Below are positions 7,951-15,068 of a stretch of 28,348 nucleotides of DNA, piece after piece. Position numbers and translations under genes: made by a program. Source of the DNA: Candidatus Faecivivens stercoripullorum (lineage in GTDB: Bacteria; Bacillota; Clostridia; Oscillospirales; Ruminococcaceae); the NCBI GenBank assembly GCA_018715285.1, contig DVLW01000122.1, forward strand, positions 1 through 28,348, read 5' to 3'. The notes beneath the pieces were generated by a model. It was given only the letters and a program-made list of their open reading frames with translations, was not told where the DNA came from and ran no database searches. Every line of letters starts with the position of its first letter. Position 1 is the stretch's first letter.

Positions 7951-9126
7951 ATGAAAGAAATTATCCTCGCCAAAAACGGCGAAATTGCCCTCAAAGGGCT
8001 GAACCGGAGAAAGTTTGAAGAAGTGCTGATGCGCAATATCAAATGGCGGCTGCGCGACTTTGGAAAGGCAAGTCTGAGCTGCATGCAGTCGACCATCTAT
8101 ATTGCACCGGAAGACAGCACCTTCTATGATTTTGACGGCGCGATTGAAGCACTGCGCCATGTATTTGGCATTGCGTCCATCTCCCGTGCAATCGTGCTGG
8201 AAAAGAATATGGAAGATATTCTCTCCCATGTCTGCGATTACGTGGAAAACGATCTGTTCGACGCCAAAACTTTTAAAGTAGAGGCAAAACGCTCGGACAA
8301 ACATTTTCCGCTGACTTCTCCACAGATTTCTGCGGAAGTCGGTGGAAAAATCCTTTCCCGTTTCCATCACCTCAAGGTAGATGTCCACAATCCGGATGTC
8401 ACTGTTATGGTTGAAATCCGTGACCGCGGCGCTTACATCCATGCAGGAAAGATTCCGGGTGCCGGTGGTATGCCGGTATCCTCTTCGGGTGAAGCGATGC
8501 TGCTGATTTCGGGCGGTATCGACTCGCCGGTCGCGGCCTATATGATGGCAAAGCGCGGACTGGCACTGTCTACCATCCATTTCCAGAGTCCGCCTTATAC
8601 CAGCGACCGTGCACTTGAAAAGGTGGTAACCCTGTGTGAGGAACTGACACCCTATACCGGACGGCTGTCGTTTTACTGCGTTCCGTTTACCGAAATTCAG
8701 GAGGCACTTCGGGAACATTGTCCGGAGGAGCTGTTCACCGTCATGATGCGGCGGATGATGATGCGGATTGCAACCAGAATTGCCCAGGAGAAAAATATCC
8801 CGGCACTGGTTACCGGCGAAAGCCTTGCTCAGGTCGCTTCCCAGACACTGGAAGCACTCTACTGCACAGATAATGCAACGCCGCTGGTTGTCCTGCGTCC
8901 GCTGATCGGCATGGACAAAGGCGAGATTATCCGTATCTCCCGCGAGATCGGAACCTTTGAAACCTCCATCCTTCCGTATGAAGACTGCTGCACCGTCTTT
9001 ACTCCGCGTCATCCCTGCACCAAGCCGAAACTCGCGGTTCTGGAAAAGGCGGAAGCCCGTTTTGATTATGAACCTCTGCTGGAAAAGGCGATTGCGCAGA
9101 CTGAACTGCGGATGATTACCGGCTAA
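7951..9126 (+). CDS. thiI: tRNA 4-thiouridine synthase ThiI
   Basis: A 391-residue ThiI. An N-terminal ferredoxin-like region and THUMP domain (about residues 1-165) bind tRNA. The adenylating PP-loop is SGGIDSP (187-193). The protein ends shortly after PYEDCCTVFTPRHPCTKPKL, with no C-terminal rhodanese domain, the usual short Firmicutes form. It adenylates U8 of tRNA and inserts sulfur delivered by a cysteine desulfurase; in some species it also serves thiazole synthesis, but the short form suggests tRNA thiolation. ATG 7951 has AGAAAGGG upstream; the frame extends to 7900 inside the upstream gene. It sits in an operon with the desulfurase before it and the sortase 16 bases after it. Confidence 0.95.
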   Translation: MKEIILAKNGEIALKGLNRRKFEEVLMRNIKWRLRDFGKASLSCMQSTIYIAPEDSTFYDFDGAIEALRHVFGIASISRAIVLEKNMEDILSHVCDYVENDLFDAKTFKVEAKRSDKHFPLTSPQISAEVGGKILSRFHHLKVDVHNPDVTVMVEIRDRGAYIHAGKIPGAGGMPVSSSGEAMLLISGGIDSPVAAYMMAKRGLALSTIHFQSPPYTSDRALEKVVTLCEELTPYTGRLSFYCVPFTEIQEALREHCPEELFTVMMRRMMMRIATRIAQEKNIPALVTGESLAQVASQTLEALYCTDNATPLVVLRPLIGMDKGEIIRISREIGTFETSILPYEDCCTVFTPRHPCTKPKLAVLEKAEARFDYEPLLEKAIAQTELRMITG

Positions 9127-9142
9127 GAGGAAGGGGTCTGTC

Positions 9143-10573
9143 ATGGATATGCTGAATGAACGTTTGCAGCAGCTGGAAACGCTGCTGACGTCCAAAAAGA
9201 AAACCATTTCGCTGCTGCTTCCCAGCAGACGGGAAACGGTTGTTCAGGCGGCAGCTGACTGCAAACGGATTACGATTCCTGATAAAAAGATGCGTCCGCT
9301 CCCCTCTTCGCTGATTAAAAAATACGGCCTTGTTTCCAAACAGTCTGCTATCGTCCAGGCGATTCAGGCACGGGATGCAGCCGGAAGCGACTGGGGTGCG
9401 GCTGTTACGGGTGCGGCACTGCTGCCCACACCGCTGACCGGTAACCTTTCGGAAGATGGCCAGACGGATACCTCTACGGTTTATATTGCGGTTACCGACG
9501 GCAAAAAAGCGGCGGTTCAGCAGCTTTCCTGTCCGGGCGACCTTTCGGATGAAACATTACGGGAAGCGATGATGGTGCGTGCCGTCCAGCAATGCGCCGA
9601 TCTGCTGACCGGACTGCTGTTAAAGGAAAAGAAAGCACTCTCTTTGTTGGTGAACGCTTCAAAATACAGACGGTATGCTGTATCTCCGGCCCAGGCGCTG
9701 CTGCGTTCAATTGTCCCGTGGAAAGGTGACAAACCGGGCGATATCATCACCAAGACTGCACTGATTGCGGCGGTTGTGGCAGTCATCCTGACCGCTGGTA
9801 TGACCGCATCCGATCAGATTGCTGTCAACCATACTGTCGAGGATATCCAGCAGGCAGTCGAAGTTTATACCGAACCGCCGACCCAACAGCAGACAGATGG
9901 GCTTCCGGATGGATATCTGACGAAATTTGCTTCACTGTACGCAGTCAATCCGGATGTAACCGGATGGCTGACCATTCCAGGAACCAATATTGATCTGCCG
10001 ATTATGCAGGCGGATGATAATGATTATTATCTGTCCCACGACCTGTATGGCGAACCCGACCCGTACGGTCTTCCCTACATCGACTATCGTGTACCGATTG
10101 AGCCGGACGACCAGTGGGCCAAGAACACCATCGTTTATGGCCATAATATGGAAGCTGGTTATGTATTTCATGAACTGACCGGTTATCGGGACGCGGAGTT
10201 TTACAAAGAACATCCCTTCCTCACCTTTGACACCGTCTATAATCAGAGTGAATGGGTGATCTTTGCCGCGTTTGAAGCGAACACCGACTTTGACAGAGGC
10301 GAGGTCTTCGAGTATTTCAACTATGTTATCTCGACCGACCCGGAGCGTGCACAGTGGTATATCGATGAAACCACATCCCGCAGCTATTTTACCAACCCTG
10401 TCGATGTCAATACCGACGATGTTTTTCTGACGCTGCAAACCTGCTCCAATAACGCAGCAGATACCAAGCTGTGCATTGTAGCACGGCGCCTGCGTGAAGG
10501 CGAATCCGAACAGGATTTCGACTTTTCTTCCAGCGTCAACAATGAGCAGCGGGTAAAACCGACCTTCTATTAA
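9143..10573 (+). CDS. Class B sortase with a large cytoplasmic CinA/PncC-like N-terminal domain
   Basis: A 476-residue protein, about twice the usual class B sortase length. Residues 250-450 are the sortase: H334 in VYGHNM, C434 in LQTCS and R448 in VARR, the His-Cys-Arg transpeptidase triad. One transmembrane helix (about 203-222) precedes it, so residues 1-200 should be cytoplasmic. That part resembles the C-terminal PncC domain of CinA: KKYGLVSKQSAIVQAI (59-74), WGAAVTGAA (84-92), then TVYIAVTDG (112-120) and CPGDLSDETLREAMMVRA (130-147). The catalytic AESCTGG motif is replaced by LLLPSRRE near 24-31, so a degenerate, non-catalytic domain is likely. GAGGAAGGGG is 6 bases before the ATG. 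It shares an operon with thiI and a Ser-rich surface protein. Confidence 0.88.
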   Translation: MDMLNERLQQLETLLTSKKKTISLLLPSRRETVVQAAADCKRITIPDKKMRPLPSSLIKKYGLVSKQSAIVQAIQARDAAGSDWGAAVTGAALLPTPLTGNLSEDGQTDTSTVYIAVTDGKKAAVQQLSCPGDLSDETLREAMMVRAVQQCADLLTGLLLKEKKALSLLVNASKYRRYAVSPAQALLRSIVPWKGDKPGDIITKTALIAAVVAVILTAGMTASDQIAVNHTVEDIQQAVEVYTEPPTQQQTDGLPDGYLTKFASLYAVNPDVTGWLTIPGTNIDLPIMQADDNDYYLSHDLYGEPDPYGLPYIDYRVPIEPDDQWAKNTIVYGHNMEAGYVFHELTGYRDAEFYKEHPFLTFDTVYNQSEWVIFAAFEANTDFDRGEVFEYFNYVISTDPERAQWYIDETTSRSYFTNPVDVNTDDVFLTLQTCSNNAADTKLCIVARRLREGESEQDFDFSSSVNNEQRVKPTFY

Positions 10574-10617
10574 CCGTCTAACAAAGCAAATGGAAAACTG
10601 AGAAAGGATTGTCCCTG

Positions 10618-11388
10618 ATGAAATACTTTTTCCGCAACTACTGGATACAGGTTATCGCGGTATTTGTCTCTCTCTTTATTGGCTCACGTGTCATTGCGAT
10701 GGTATTTTCGGATATAGAAGGTACCGGCCGACTCTCCACCGTTTCTGAATCACCCTCGGAAGTCAGCAGCGAACTTTCCTCTGAATCCTCCGAAGTATCC
10801 GAAGAAAGCTCCGAAAATCCGCTGGATGAACTGTTTGAATCCACCGACTGGAGCGACAGCCTTGAATCTTCCCATACCTCAACCGGTAATTCGGGCAGTT
10901 CTACGAATTCTGGAAGTTCCAGCAATAAGGGAAGTTCCAGCTATTCCAGCAACTCGGGCAGTTCCTATAATTCCGGCAGTTCCGGTAACTCCGGAAGTTC
11001 CGGCAATTCAGGCAGCTCTGGCAATTCCGGAAGCTCCGGCAATTCGGGCAGCTCCGGCAGTTCCAGCAGTTCCGGTAACTCTGGAAGCTCCAGTAGTTCC
11101 AGCAGTTCTGGTAACTCCGGCAGTACGGGTGGTTCCAGCAGCTCCACACCTTCCGGCGGCAGTTCCAGTTCTTCGTCTTCCGACGGACCTGATCTGAACG
11201 ATGATTTTGTAACCGGCGGCGATACTGACCCGACTGGCGGCTCTTCAAGCGGCAGCTCTTCCGGAAGTGACAGTTCCGTACCGCCTTCCGGCAGTGAAAC
11301 TACACCTGGTTCTTCTTCCTCCACAATCACCGTTCCCGGCGGTGACTATGCAGGCGAGAGTGCAACCAACGATGGCCCTGGTGACTGA
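10618..11388 (+). CDS. Membrane-anchored Ser/Gly/Asn-repeat surface protein (hypothetical)
   Basis: A 256-residue protein of no recognised family. A basic N-terminus and one transmembrane or uncleaved signal segment (about residues 9-28) are followed by an acidic Ser/Glu-rich stretch (about 35-85) and then a long low-complexity part made of Gly, Ser and Asn (NSGSSG and GSSSS runs). The C-terminus is Pro/Gly/Thr-rich and acidic. No LPxTG or NPxTN motif and no C-terminal hydrophobic tail is present, so it does not look like a sortase substrate in itself. It could be a flexible wall-spanning linker or a partner of the sortase encoded 44 bases upstream. ATG 10618 is chosen over TTG 10609 because AGAAAGGA lies 9 bases upstream. 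Function unknown. Confidence 0.75.
   Translation: MKYFFRNYWIQVIAVFVSLFIGSRVIAMVFSDIEGTGRLSTVSESPSEVSSELSSESSEVSEESSENPLDELFESTDWSDSLESSHTSTGNSGSSTNSGSSSNKGSSSYSSNSGSSYNSGSSGNSGSSGNSGSSGNSGSSGNSGSSGSSSSSGNSGSSSSSSSSGNSGSTGGSSSSTPSGGSSSSSSSDGPDLNDDFVTGGDTDPTGGSSSGSSSGSDSSVPPSGSETTPGSSSSTITVPGGDYAGESATNDGPGD
10969..11058 (+). repeat. Five 18-bp repeats coding NSGSSG
   Basis: Five consecutive 18-base units each encode Asn-Ser-Gly-Ser-Ser-Gly with synonymous variation at third positions. Looser Ser/Gly repeats flank them on both sides. The unit is a multiple of three, so copy-number change would not shift the frame. Confidence 0.85.
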
Positions 11389-11411
11389 TTGAATTTGTTT
11401 TGAAAAAGTAC

Positions 11412-11442
11412 TTGACTTGAAGTTCACTTCAAGTGCTATACT
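11412..11442 (+). promoter_or_regulatory. MerR-family type promoter/operator upstream of larE
   Basis: TTGACT (11412-11417) and TATACT (11437-11442) are 19 bases apart, 2 more than optimal. The spacer is filled by a perfect 9-bp inverted repeat ACTTGAAGT-TC-ACTTCAAGT (11415-11434). An over-long 19-bp spacer with a dyad starting in the -35 is the signature of promoters that MerR-family activators untwist (compare soxS). No MerR gene lies in the window, so the regulator is unknown. It is the only promoter seen before larE. Confidence 0.75.
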
Positions 11443-11459
11443 GTTTGATAACGACCAAC

Positions 11460-11487
11460 GGTCATCTGAAGATGATCTGCCTTTTTT
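11460..11487 (+). terminator. First leader hairpin with T-run upstream of larE
   Basis: Stem GGTCATC (11460-11466) with GATGATC (11471-11477), including one G-T wobble, and a TGAA loop, followed four bases later by six Ts. It is weaker than the next hairpin. It could terminate leakage from the upstream sortase operon or take part in leader control. Confidence 0.5.
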
Positions 11488-11513
11488 CCGTTTTTCCCTG
11501 CAAACTAACCGTG

Positions 11514-11569
11514 CCACGAAGGTACCAGCTGTCTTCTGAGAAGACAGCAGTACTTTCGTGGCCTTTTTT
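11514..11569 (+). terminator. Strong intrinsic terminator in the larE leader
   Basis: Long stem built from CCACGAA (11514-11520) with TTCGTGG (11555-11561), GTAC (11522-11525) with GTAC (11550-11553), and GCTGTCTTC (11528-11536) with GAAGACAGC (11540-11548), a three-base loop, then CCTTTTTT. It ends 21 bases before the larE start, with no promoter in between, so larE transcripts from the MerR-type promoter must read through it. Confidence 0.85.
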
Positions 11570-11590
11570 CAACGAAAGGAATGAACCGGA

Positions 11591-12364
11591 TTGCAACTTG
11601 AGCAAAAACGCGCATTATTACGGCAATATTTTACTGAACATAATCGGGTTGTTCTCGGCTTTTCAGGCGGCGTCGACTCGGCTTTTCTGCTTGCGGCAGC
11701 AAAAGAGGCCGGAGCCGATATCACACCTGTATTTATCCACACCCCTTTTCAGCCGGCTTTTGAACTGGAAGATGCCCGCAGGCTGACCGATCAGCTGGGT
11801 ATCCGGCTGGAAATCATCACGGCGAACCCTTTGCAGCAGCCGGAAATTGTCCGCAATGATGCAAAACGCTGTTACTGGTGCAAGCACCTGTTATTTTCAC
11901 TTCTGAAAGACCGTGCCCGGGAACTGAACGCGGTACTGATTGACGGGACAAATGCTTCCGACCCTGAAGATGACCGTCCGGGAATGCAGGCGCTTCGGGA
12001 ACTTGGAGCAGAGTCTCCGCTGCGGATATGCGGTCTGAACAAGGATGAAATCCGGCAGATTTCAAAGGAATACGGTCTGTTTACCTGGGACAAGCCCAGT
12101 TACGCCTGCCTTGCCACCCGTATTCCGACCGGTACTGCTATCGACTGTAAAACACTGCAAAAAATAGAAAATGCAGAAGAAGCGCTTTTCCGTCTTGGGT
12201 TTTCTGATTTTCGGGTACGTGTCTTTCATGGCGCGGCACGCATTCAGCTGCTGGCTTCCCAGTGGCAGATGGACGAAGACAGACGCCGGCAGGTTACGGA
12301 TGCCGTCGGTCAGTTCTTTGACACGGTACTTCTTGACATGACGCCCAGAACGTCCAGAGAATGA
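11591..12364 (+). CDS. larE: LarE, ATP-dependent sacrificial sulfur transferase
   Basis: A 257-residue PP-loop enzyme of nickel-pincer nucleotide (NPN) synthesis. It adenylates the biscarboxylated pyridinium mononucleotide made by LarB and converts the carboxylates to thiocarboxylates. Motifs: PP-loop SGGVDS (25-30), RCYWCK with C94 and C97, and SYACLATRIP with C173, which corresponds to the sulfur-donating Cys176 of the Lactobacillus plantarum enzyme. The three cysteines together fit the LarE type reported to bind a [4Fe-4S] cluster, which would make sulfur transfer catalytic; this is inferred. TTG start at 11591 with AAAGGA 10 bases upstream. larB follows after 13 bases. The gene sits behind a MerR-type promoter and a leader terminator. 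Confidence 0.92.
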   Translation: MQLEQKRALLRQYFTEHNRVVLGFSGGVDSAFLLAAAKEAGADITPVFIHTPFQPAFELEDARRLTDQLGIRLEIITANPLQQPEIVRNDAKRCYWCKHLLFSLLKDRARELNAVLIDGTNASDPEDDRPGMQALRELGAESPLRICGLNKDEIRQISKEYGLFTWDKPSYACLATRIPTGTAIDCKTLQKIENAEEALFRLGFSDFRVRVFHGAARIQLLASQWQMDEDRRRQVTDAVGQFFDTVLLDMTPRTSRE

Positions 12365-12377
12365 GAGGAACAAACTG

Positions 12378-13169
12378 ATGAATACAAAAGATATACTCGC
12401 GGCTGTCCGTGATGGAAAAATGGACGTTGAACAGGCCGCACTCCAGCTCAAACTGGAACCATTTGAGGAAATGGGATTTGCCAAAATCGACCACCACCGT
12501 GCTCTGCGTCAGGGCAGTGCCGAGGTCATCTACGGCGCATCCAAGACCCCTCAGCAGATTGCAGAAATTGCCGCAGCGATGTCTGCACATGGCGGCAAAA
12601 ATATTCTGATTACCCGGATGCACCCGGAAGCGGAAGAAACCGTCCGGGCTGCCAATCCCGGGCTGTGGTACGACCCTCTTTCCCGGATTGGGATTGTCAA
12701 TAAAGTGGAGTATGTCGATACCGACGGATATATCGTCGTCGCTTCCGGCGGAACTTCCGACCAGCCGGTATGTGAAGAAGCGGCACTGACTGCTGAAGCA
12801 ATGGGTAACCGTGTTATCAGGCTCTATGATGTCGGAGTTGCCGGATTGCAGCGGCTGCTCTCAAAGCTGGATGTCCTGATGCAGGCCAATGTCGTAATTG
12901 CCGTCGCAGGAATGGAAGGCGCACTTGCAAGCGTCGTCGGCGGACTGGTGGACTGTCCGGTTATCGGTGTACCGACCTCGGTTGGATATGGTGCGAGCTT
13001 TGGAGGCGTTTCGGCGCTGCTGAGTATGCTTAACAGCTGTGCAAGCGGTGTCAGCGTCGTGAATATCGACAATGGTTTCGGCGCAGGTTTCCTTGCCAGC
13101 CGGATTAACCACCGGACAGGCGGCCATCCTGCTCCGGAACAGGACAACATAAAGGAGAATGATGCATAA
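12378..13169 (+). CDS. larB: LarB, pyridinium-3,5-biscarboxylic acid mononucleotide synthase
   Basis: A 263-residue LarB, related to PurE-type AIR carboxylases in its C-terminal half. It carboxylates nicotinic acid adenine dinucleotide at C5 and cleaves the phosphoanhydride, the first step of NPN synthesis. Visible: FAKIDHHRALRQG at residues 34-46, EVIYGASKT, VVASGGTSDQPV near 120-131 and RLYDVGVAGLQRLL. Cys221 in NSCASGVSVVNIDNG matches the cysteine that attacks the nicotinate ring in the L. plantarum enzyme. Usual length plus a short C-terminal tail. The stop codon overlaps the larC ATG by one base (TAATG), so the two are translationally coupled. Confidence 0.94.
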   Translation: MNTKDILAAVRDGKMDVEQAALQLKLEPFEEMGFAKIDHHRALRQGSAEVIYGASKTPQQIAEIAAAMSAHGGKNILITRMHPEAEETVRAANPGLWYDPLSRIGIVNKVEYVDTDGYIVVASGGTSDQPVCEEAALTAEAMGNRVIRLYDVGVAGLQRLLSKLDVLMQANVVIAVAGMEGALASVVGGLVDCPVIGVPTSVGYGASFGGVSALLSMLNSCASGVSVVNIDNGFGAGFLASRINHRTGGHPAPEQDNIKENDA

Positions 13170-14692
13170 TGAAAACACTGTATCTTGAATGTGGGATGGG
13201 TGCTGCCGGTGATATGCTGATGGCTGCACTGTCTGAACTGACAGACAGCGATGCGTTTGTGGAAAAGATGAACAGCCTTGGAATTCCCGGTGTCAAAGTT
13301 ACCCGTGAAAATGCTGCCACCTGCGGAATTTACGGTACCCATATGCGGGTAACAATCGACGGTGAAGAAGAAAAAACCGAAGATGTCCGCCTTGCATCCG
13401 CCAGCCAGGAAGAAACGCTGGTTATCGATGACCACGATCATGAACATGAACATCACCATGACCACGATCATGAGCATGAACACGACCACGACCACGATCA
13501 CGAGCATGAACACCACCATGACCACGATCACGAGCATGAACACCACCATAGCCACGATCACGAGCATGGACATCATCATGACCACGATCACGAGCATGAA
13601 CACCACCACGACCACGATCATGAGCATGAACACCACCATGACCACGATCATGAGCACGAACATCACCATGACCACGATCATGAGCATGAACATCACCATG
13701 ACCACGATCACGAGCATGGACACCACCACGACCACGATCACGAGCATGGACATCACCATCATCATACCAGTATGGCAGATATCCGGACAATTGTCGCTGC
13801 ACTGCCGGTATCCGAAAAGGTTCGTCAGGATGTACTGGCCGTCTACCAGCTGATTGCCGAAGCGGAAAGCCATGCACACCACTGCACCGTCGAAGAAATC
13901 CATTTCCATGAAGTCGGCAATATGGACGCCGTCGCAGATATCACCGGTGTCTGCCTGCTGATGGAGATGATTGGTGCAGATGAAGTCCTCTGCTCACCTG
14001 TCCACGTCGGCAGCGGCTATGTTCGCTGCGCACATGGTATCCTGCCGGTTCCTGCTCCTGCAACCGCTTATCTGCTGCGCGGCATTCCCTCTTATTCCGG
14101 CAGTATCAATGGCGAACTTTGCACGCCGACCGGAGCCGCACTGCTGCGCCATTTTGTCACCCGGTTTGTTCCGATGCCGGTTATGGCTACCGAAAAAATC
14201 GGCTATGGTATCGGTACAAAAGTCTTCCCTGCTGCCAACTGTGTCCGGGCTTTCCTTGGGGAAACTGAAAATGCAGGCGATAAAATTGTTGAGCTCTCCT
14301 GCAATCTGGACGATATGACCGGCGAAGATATCGGCTTTGCGTCTGAACAGCTGATGGCTGCCGGTGCACTGGATGTCTTTACCGCACCTATCCAGATGAA
14401 GAAAAATCGTCCCGGAATTCTGCTGCACTGCCTCTGCCGCCCGGAAGACGCTGAAAAAATGGCCGGTCTGATTTTTGCCCATACGACCACTATCGGTATC
14501 CGCCGCGCCGAATACGACCGTTATACCCTGATGCGCCGGGAAGAGACGCTGGAAACGCCCTACGGCTCTATCCGTGCAAAGATTTCAGAAGGATATGGGG
14601 TCCGCCGCTGCAAACCGGAATATGAAGATCTGGCAGCAGCCGCCAAACAACATGGTGTTTCCCTTGCAGAGGTTCGCCACTCAATCAAATAA
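13169..14692 (+). CDS. larC: LarC, nickel insertion protein with a long His-rich insert
   Basis: A 507-residue LarC, the CTP-dependent enzyme that inserts nickel into the pincer nucleotide for lactate racemase and relatives. The N-terminus has YLECGMGAAGDMLMAAL. After the insert come EEIHFHEVGNMDAVADITG and a typical C-terminal LarC2 part (SCNLDDMTGEDIGFASEQL, MKKNRPGILLHCLC). Residues 89-199 are eleven near-identical ten-residue units (HDHEHEHHHD), about 67 His in 111 residues, a likely nickel reservoir or buffer. In L. plantarum larC is read through a programmed frameshift; here it is one continuous frame. It is the last gene of larEBC, followed by a terminator; larA is not in the window. 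Confidence 0.94.
   Translation: MKTLYLECGMGAAGDMLMAALSELTDSDAFVEKMNSLGIPGVKVTRENAATCGIYGTHMRVTIDGEEEKTEDVRLASASQEETLVIDDHDHEHEHHHDHDHEHEHDHDHDHEHEHHHDHDHEHEHHHSHDHEHGHHHDHDHEHEHHHDHDHEHEHHHDHDHEHEHHHDHDHEHEHHHDHDHEHGHHHDHDHEHGHHHHHTSMADIRTIVAALPVSEKVRQDVLAVYQLIAEAESHAHHCTVEEIHFHEVGNMDAVADITGVCLLMEMIGADEVLCSPVHVGSGYVRCAHGILPVPAPATAYLLRGIPSYSGSINGELCTPTGAALLRHFVTRFVPMPVMATEKIGYGIGTKVFPAANCVRAFLGETENAGDKIVELSCNLDDMTGEDIGFASEQLMAAGALDVFTAPIQMKKNRPGILLHCLCRPEDAEKMAGLIFAHTTTIGIRRAEYDRYTLMRREETLETPYGSIRAKISEGYGVRRCKPEYEDLAAAAKQHGVSLAEVRHSIK
13433..13765 (+). repeat. Eleven tandem 30-bp repeats coding a His-rich tract in LarC
   Basis: Eleven in-frame 30-base units, each with an almost constant CCACGATCA core and encoding HDHEHEHHHD or a close variant (Asp at one His, Ser at one Asp, Gly at one Glu in several). 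Most differences between units are silent. Because units are in phase, gain or loss of copies would change only the length of the His tract. The same repetition keeps the other frames open, producing false open frames on both strands. Confidence 0.95.
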
Positions 14693-14707
14693 CCATCTGC
14701 GCAAAAA

Positions 14708-14745
14708 AGCGGAGCAGCTGTACACCAACTGCTCCGCTTTTTATT
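14708..14745. terminator. Bidirectional terminator after larC
   Basis: Perfect 10-bp stem AGCGGAGCAG (14708-14717) with CTGCTCCGCT (14729-14738), an 11-base loop, T-run after it and A-run before it. It serves larEBC and the convergent small-protein gene. Confidence 0.9.
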
Positions 14746-14764
14746 ATGTCAGAAAATGACTGGT

Positions 14765-15040
14765 TTAAAATTCGTCTTTTTCTTCTTCCTCATCGCCGGG
14801 AACATCAATCGGCTCCTCATGGGCAGAAGTGGAAATTTCCTCTTCCGGCTCCATCTCGACAGCAGCCTCTTCAGTGTCCTCATCCTCATCGGAGAGGTCA
14901 AAATAATTGTCATCCGGCTCAAAGTCAAGTTCCTGCGCAATAGCATCAGTCTTTCTGCGAATCAGGGCTGCAATCGCCACAGCGACCGCCGCTACAGCTG
15001 CAACACCGGCAATCAGCGAAATCCAGAAACCTTTTTTCAT
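14765..15040 (-). CDS. Small membrane protein with an acidic tail (hypothetical)
   Basis: A 91-residue protein of unknown function. It has one N-terminal transmembrane helix (about residues 5-27, rich in Ala, Val and Ile), a basic RRK border placing the tail in the cytoplasm or forming a stop-transfer, and a strongly acidic C-terminal half rich in Glu and Asp. ATG 15040 is preferred over 15052 because AGAAAGG directly abuts the first ATG but lies 12 bases from the second. It follows rsmE by under 30 bases on the same strand and is probably co-transcribed. No known family is recognised. Confidence 0.7.
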   Translation of the reverse strand: MKKGFWISLIAGVAAVAAVAVAIAALIRRKTDAIAQELDFEPDDNYFDLSDEDEDTEEAAVEMEPEEEISTSAHEEPIDVPGDEEEEKDEF

Positions 15041-15068
15041 CGTATTTTCCATCCTTTCTACTTAAATA

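Noticed and set aside
10965..11330. Minus-strand frame coding a striking Leu-Pro-Glu-Leu repeat protein
   Set aside because: It is a mirror of the Ser/Gly/Asn repeats on the + strand, has no ribosome binding site, and the + strand protein has a convincing start and operon context.
11443..11590. T-box leader upstream of larE, suggested by GGTACC near the terminator
   Set aside because: The conserved T-box antiterminator sequence and specifier stem are missing, and the leader is too short.
13433..13765. CRISPR array (about 30-bp repeats)
   Set aside because: The units are directly adjacent with no spacers and code for a His-rich tract in frame with larC.
13422..13909. Several long frames in other phases over the larC repeat, including Met/Thr- and Val/Met-rich ones
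   Set aside because: In-phase 30-bp repeats keep all frames open when one lacks stops; larC is continuous and conserved on both sides.
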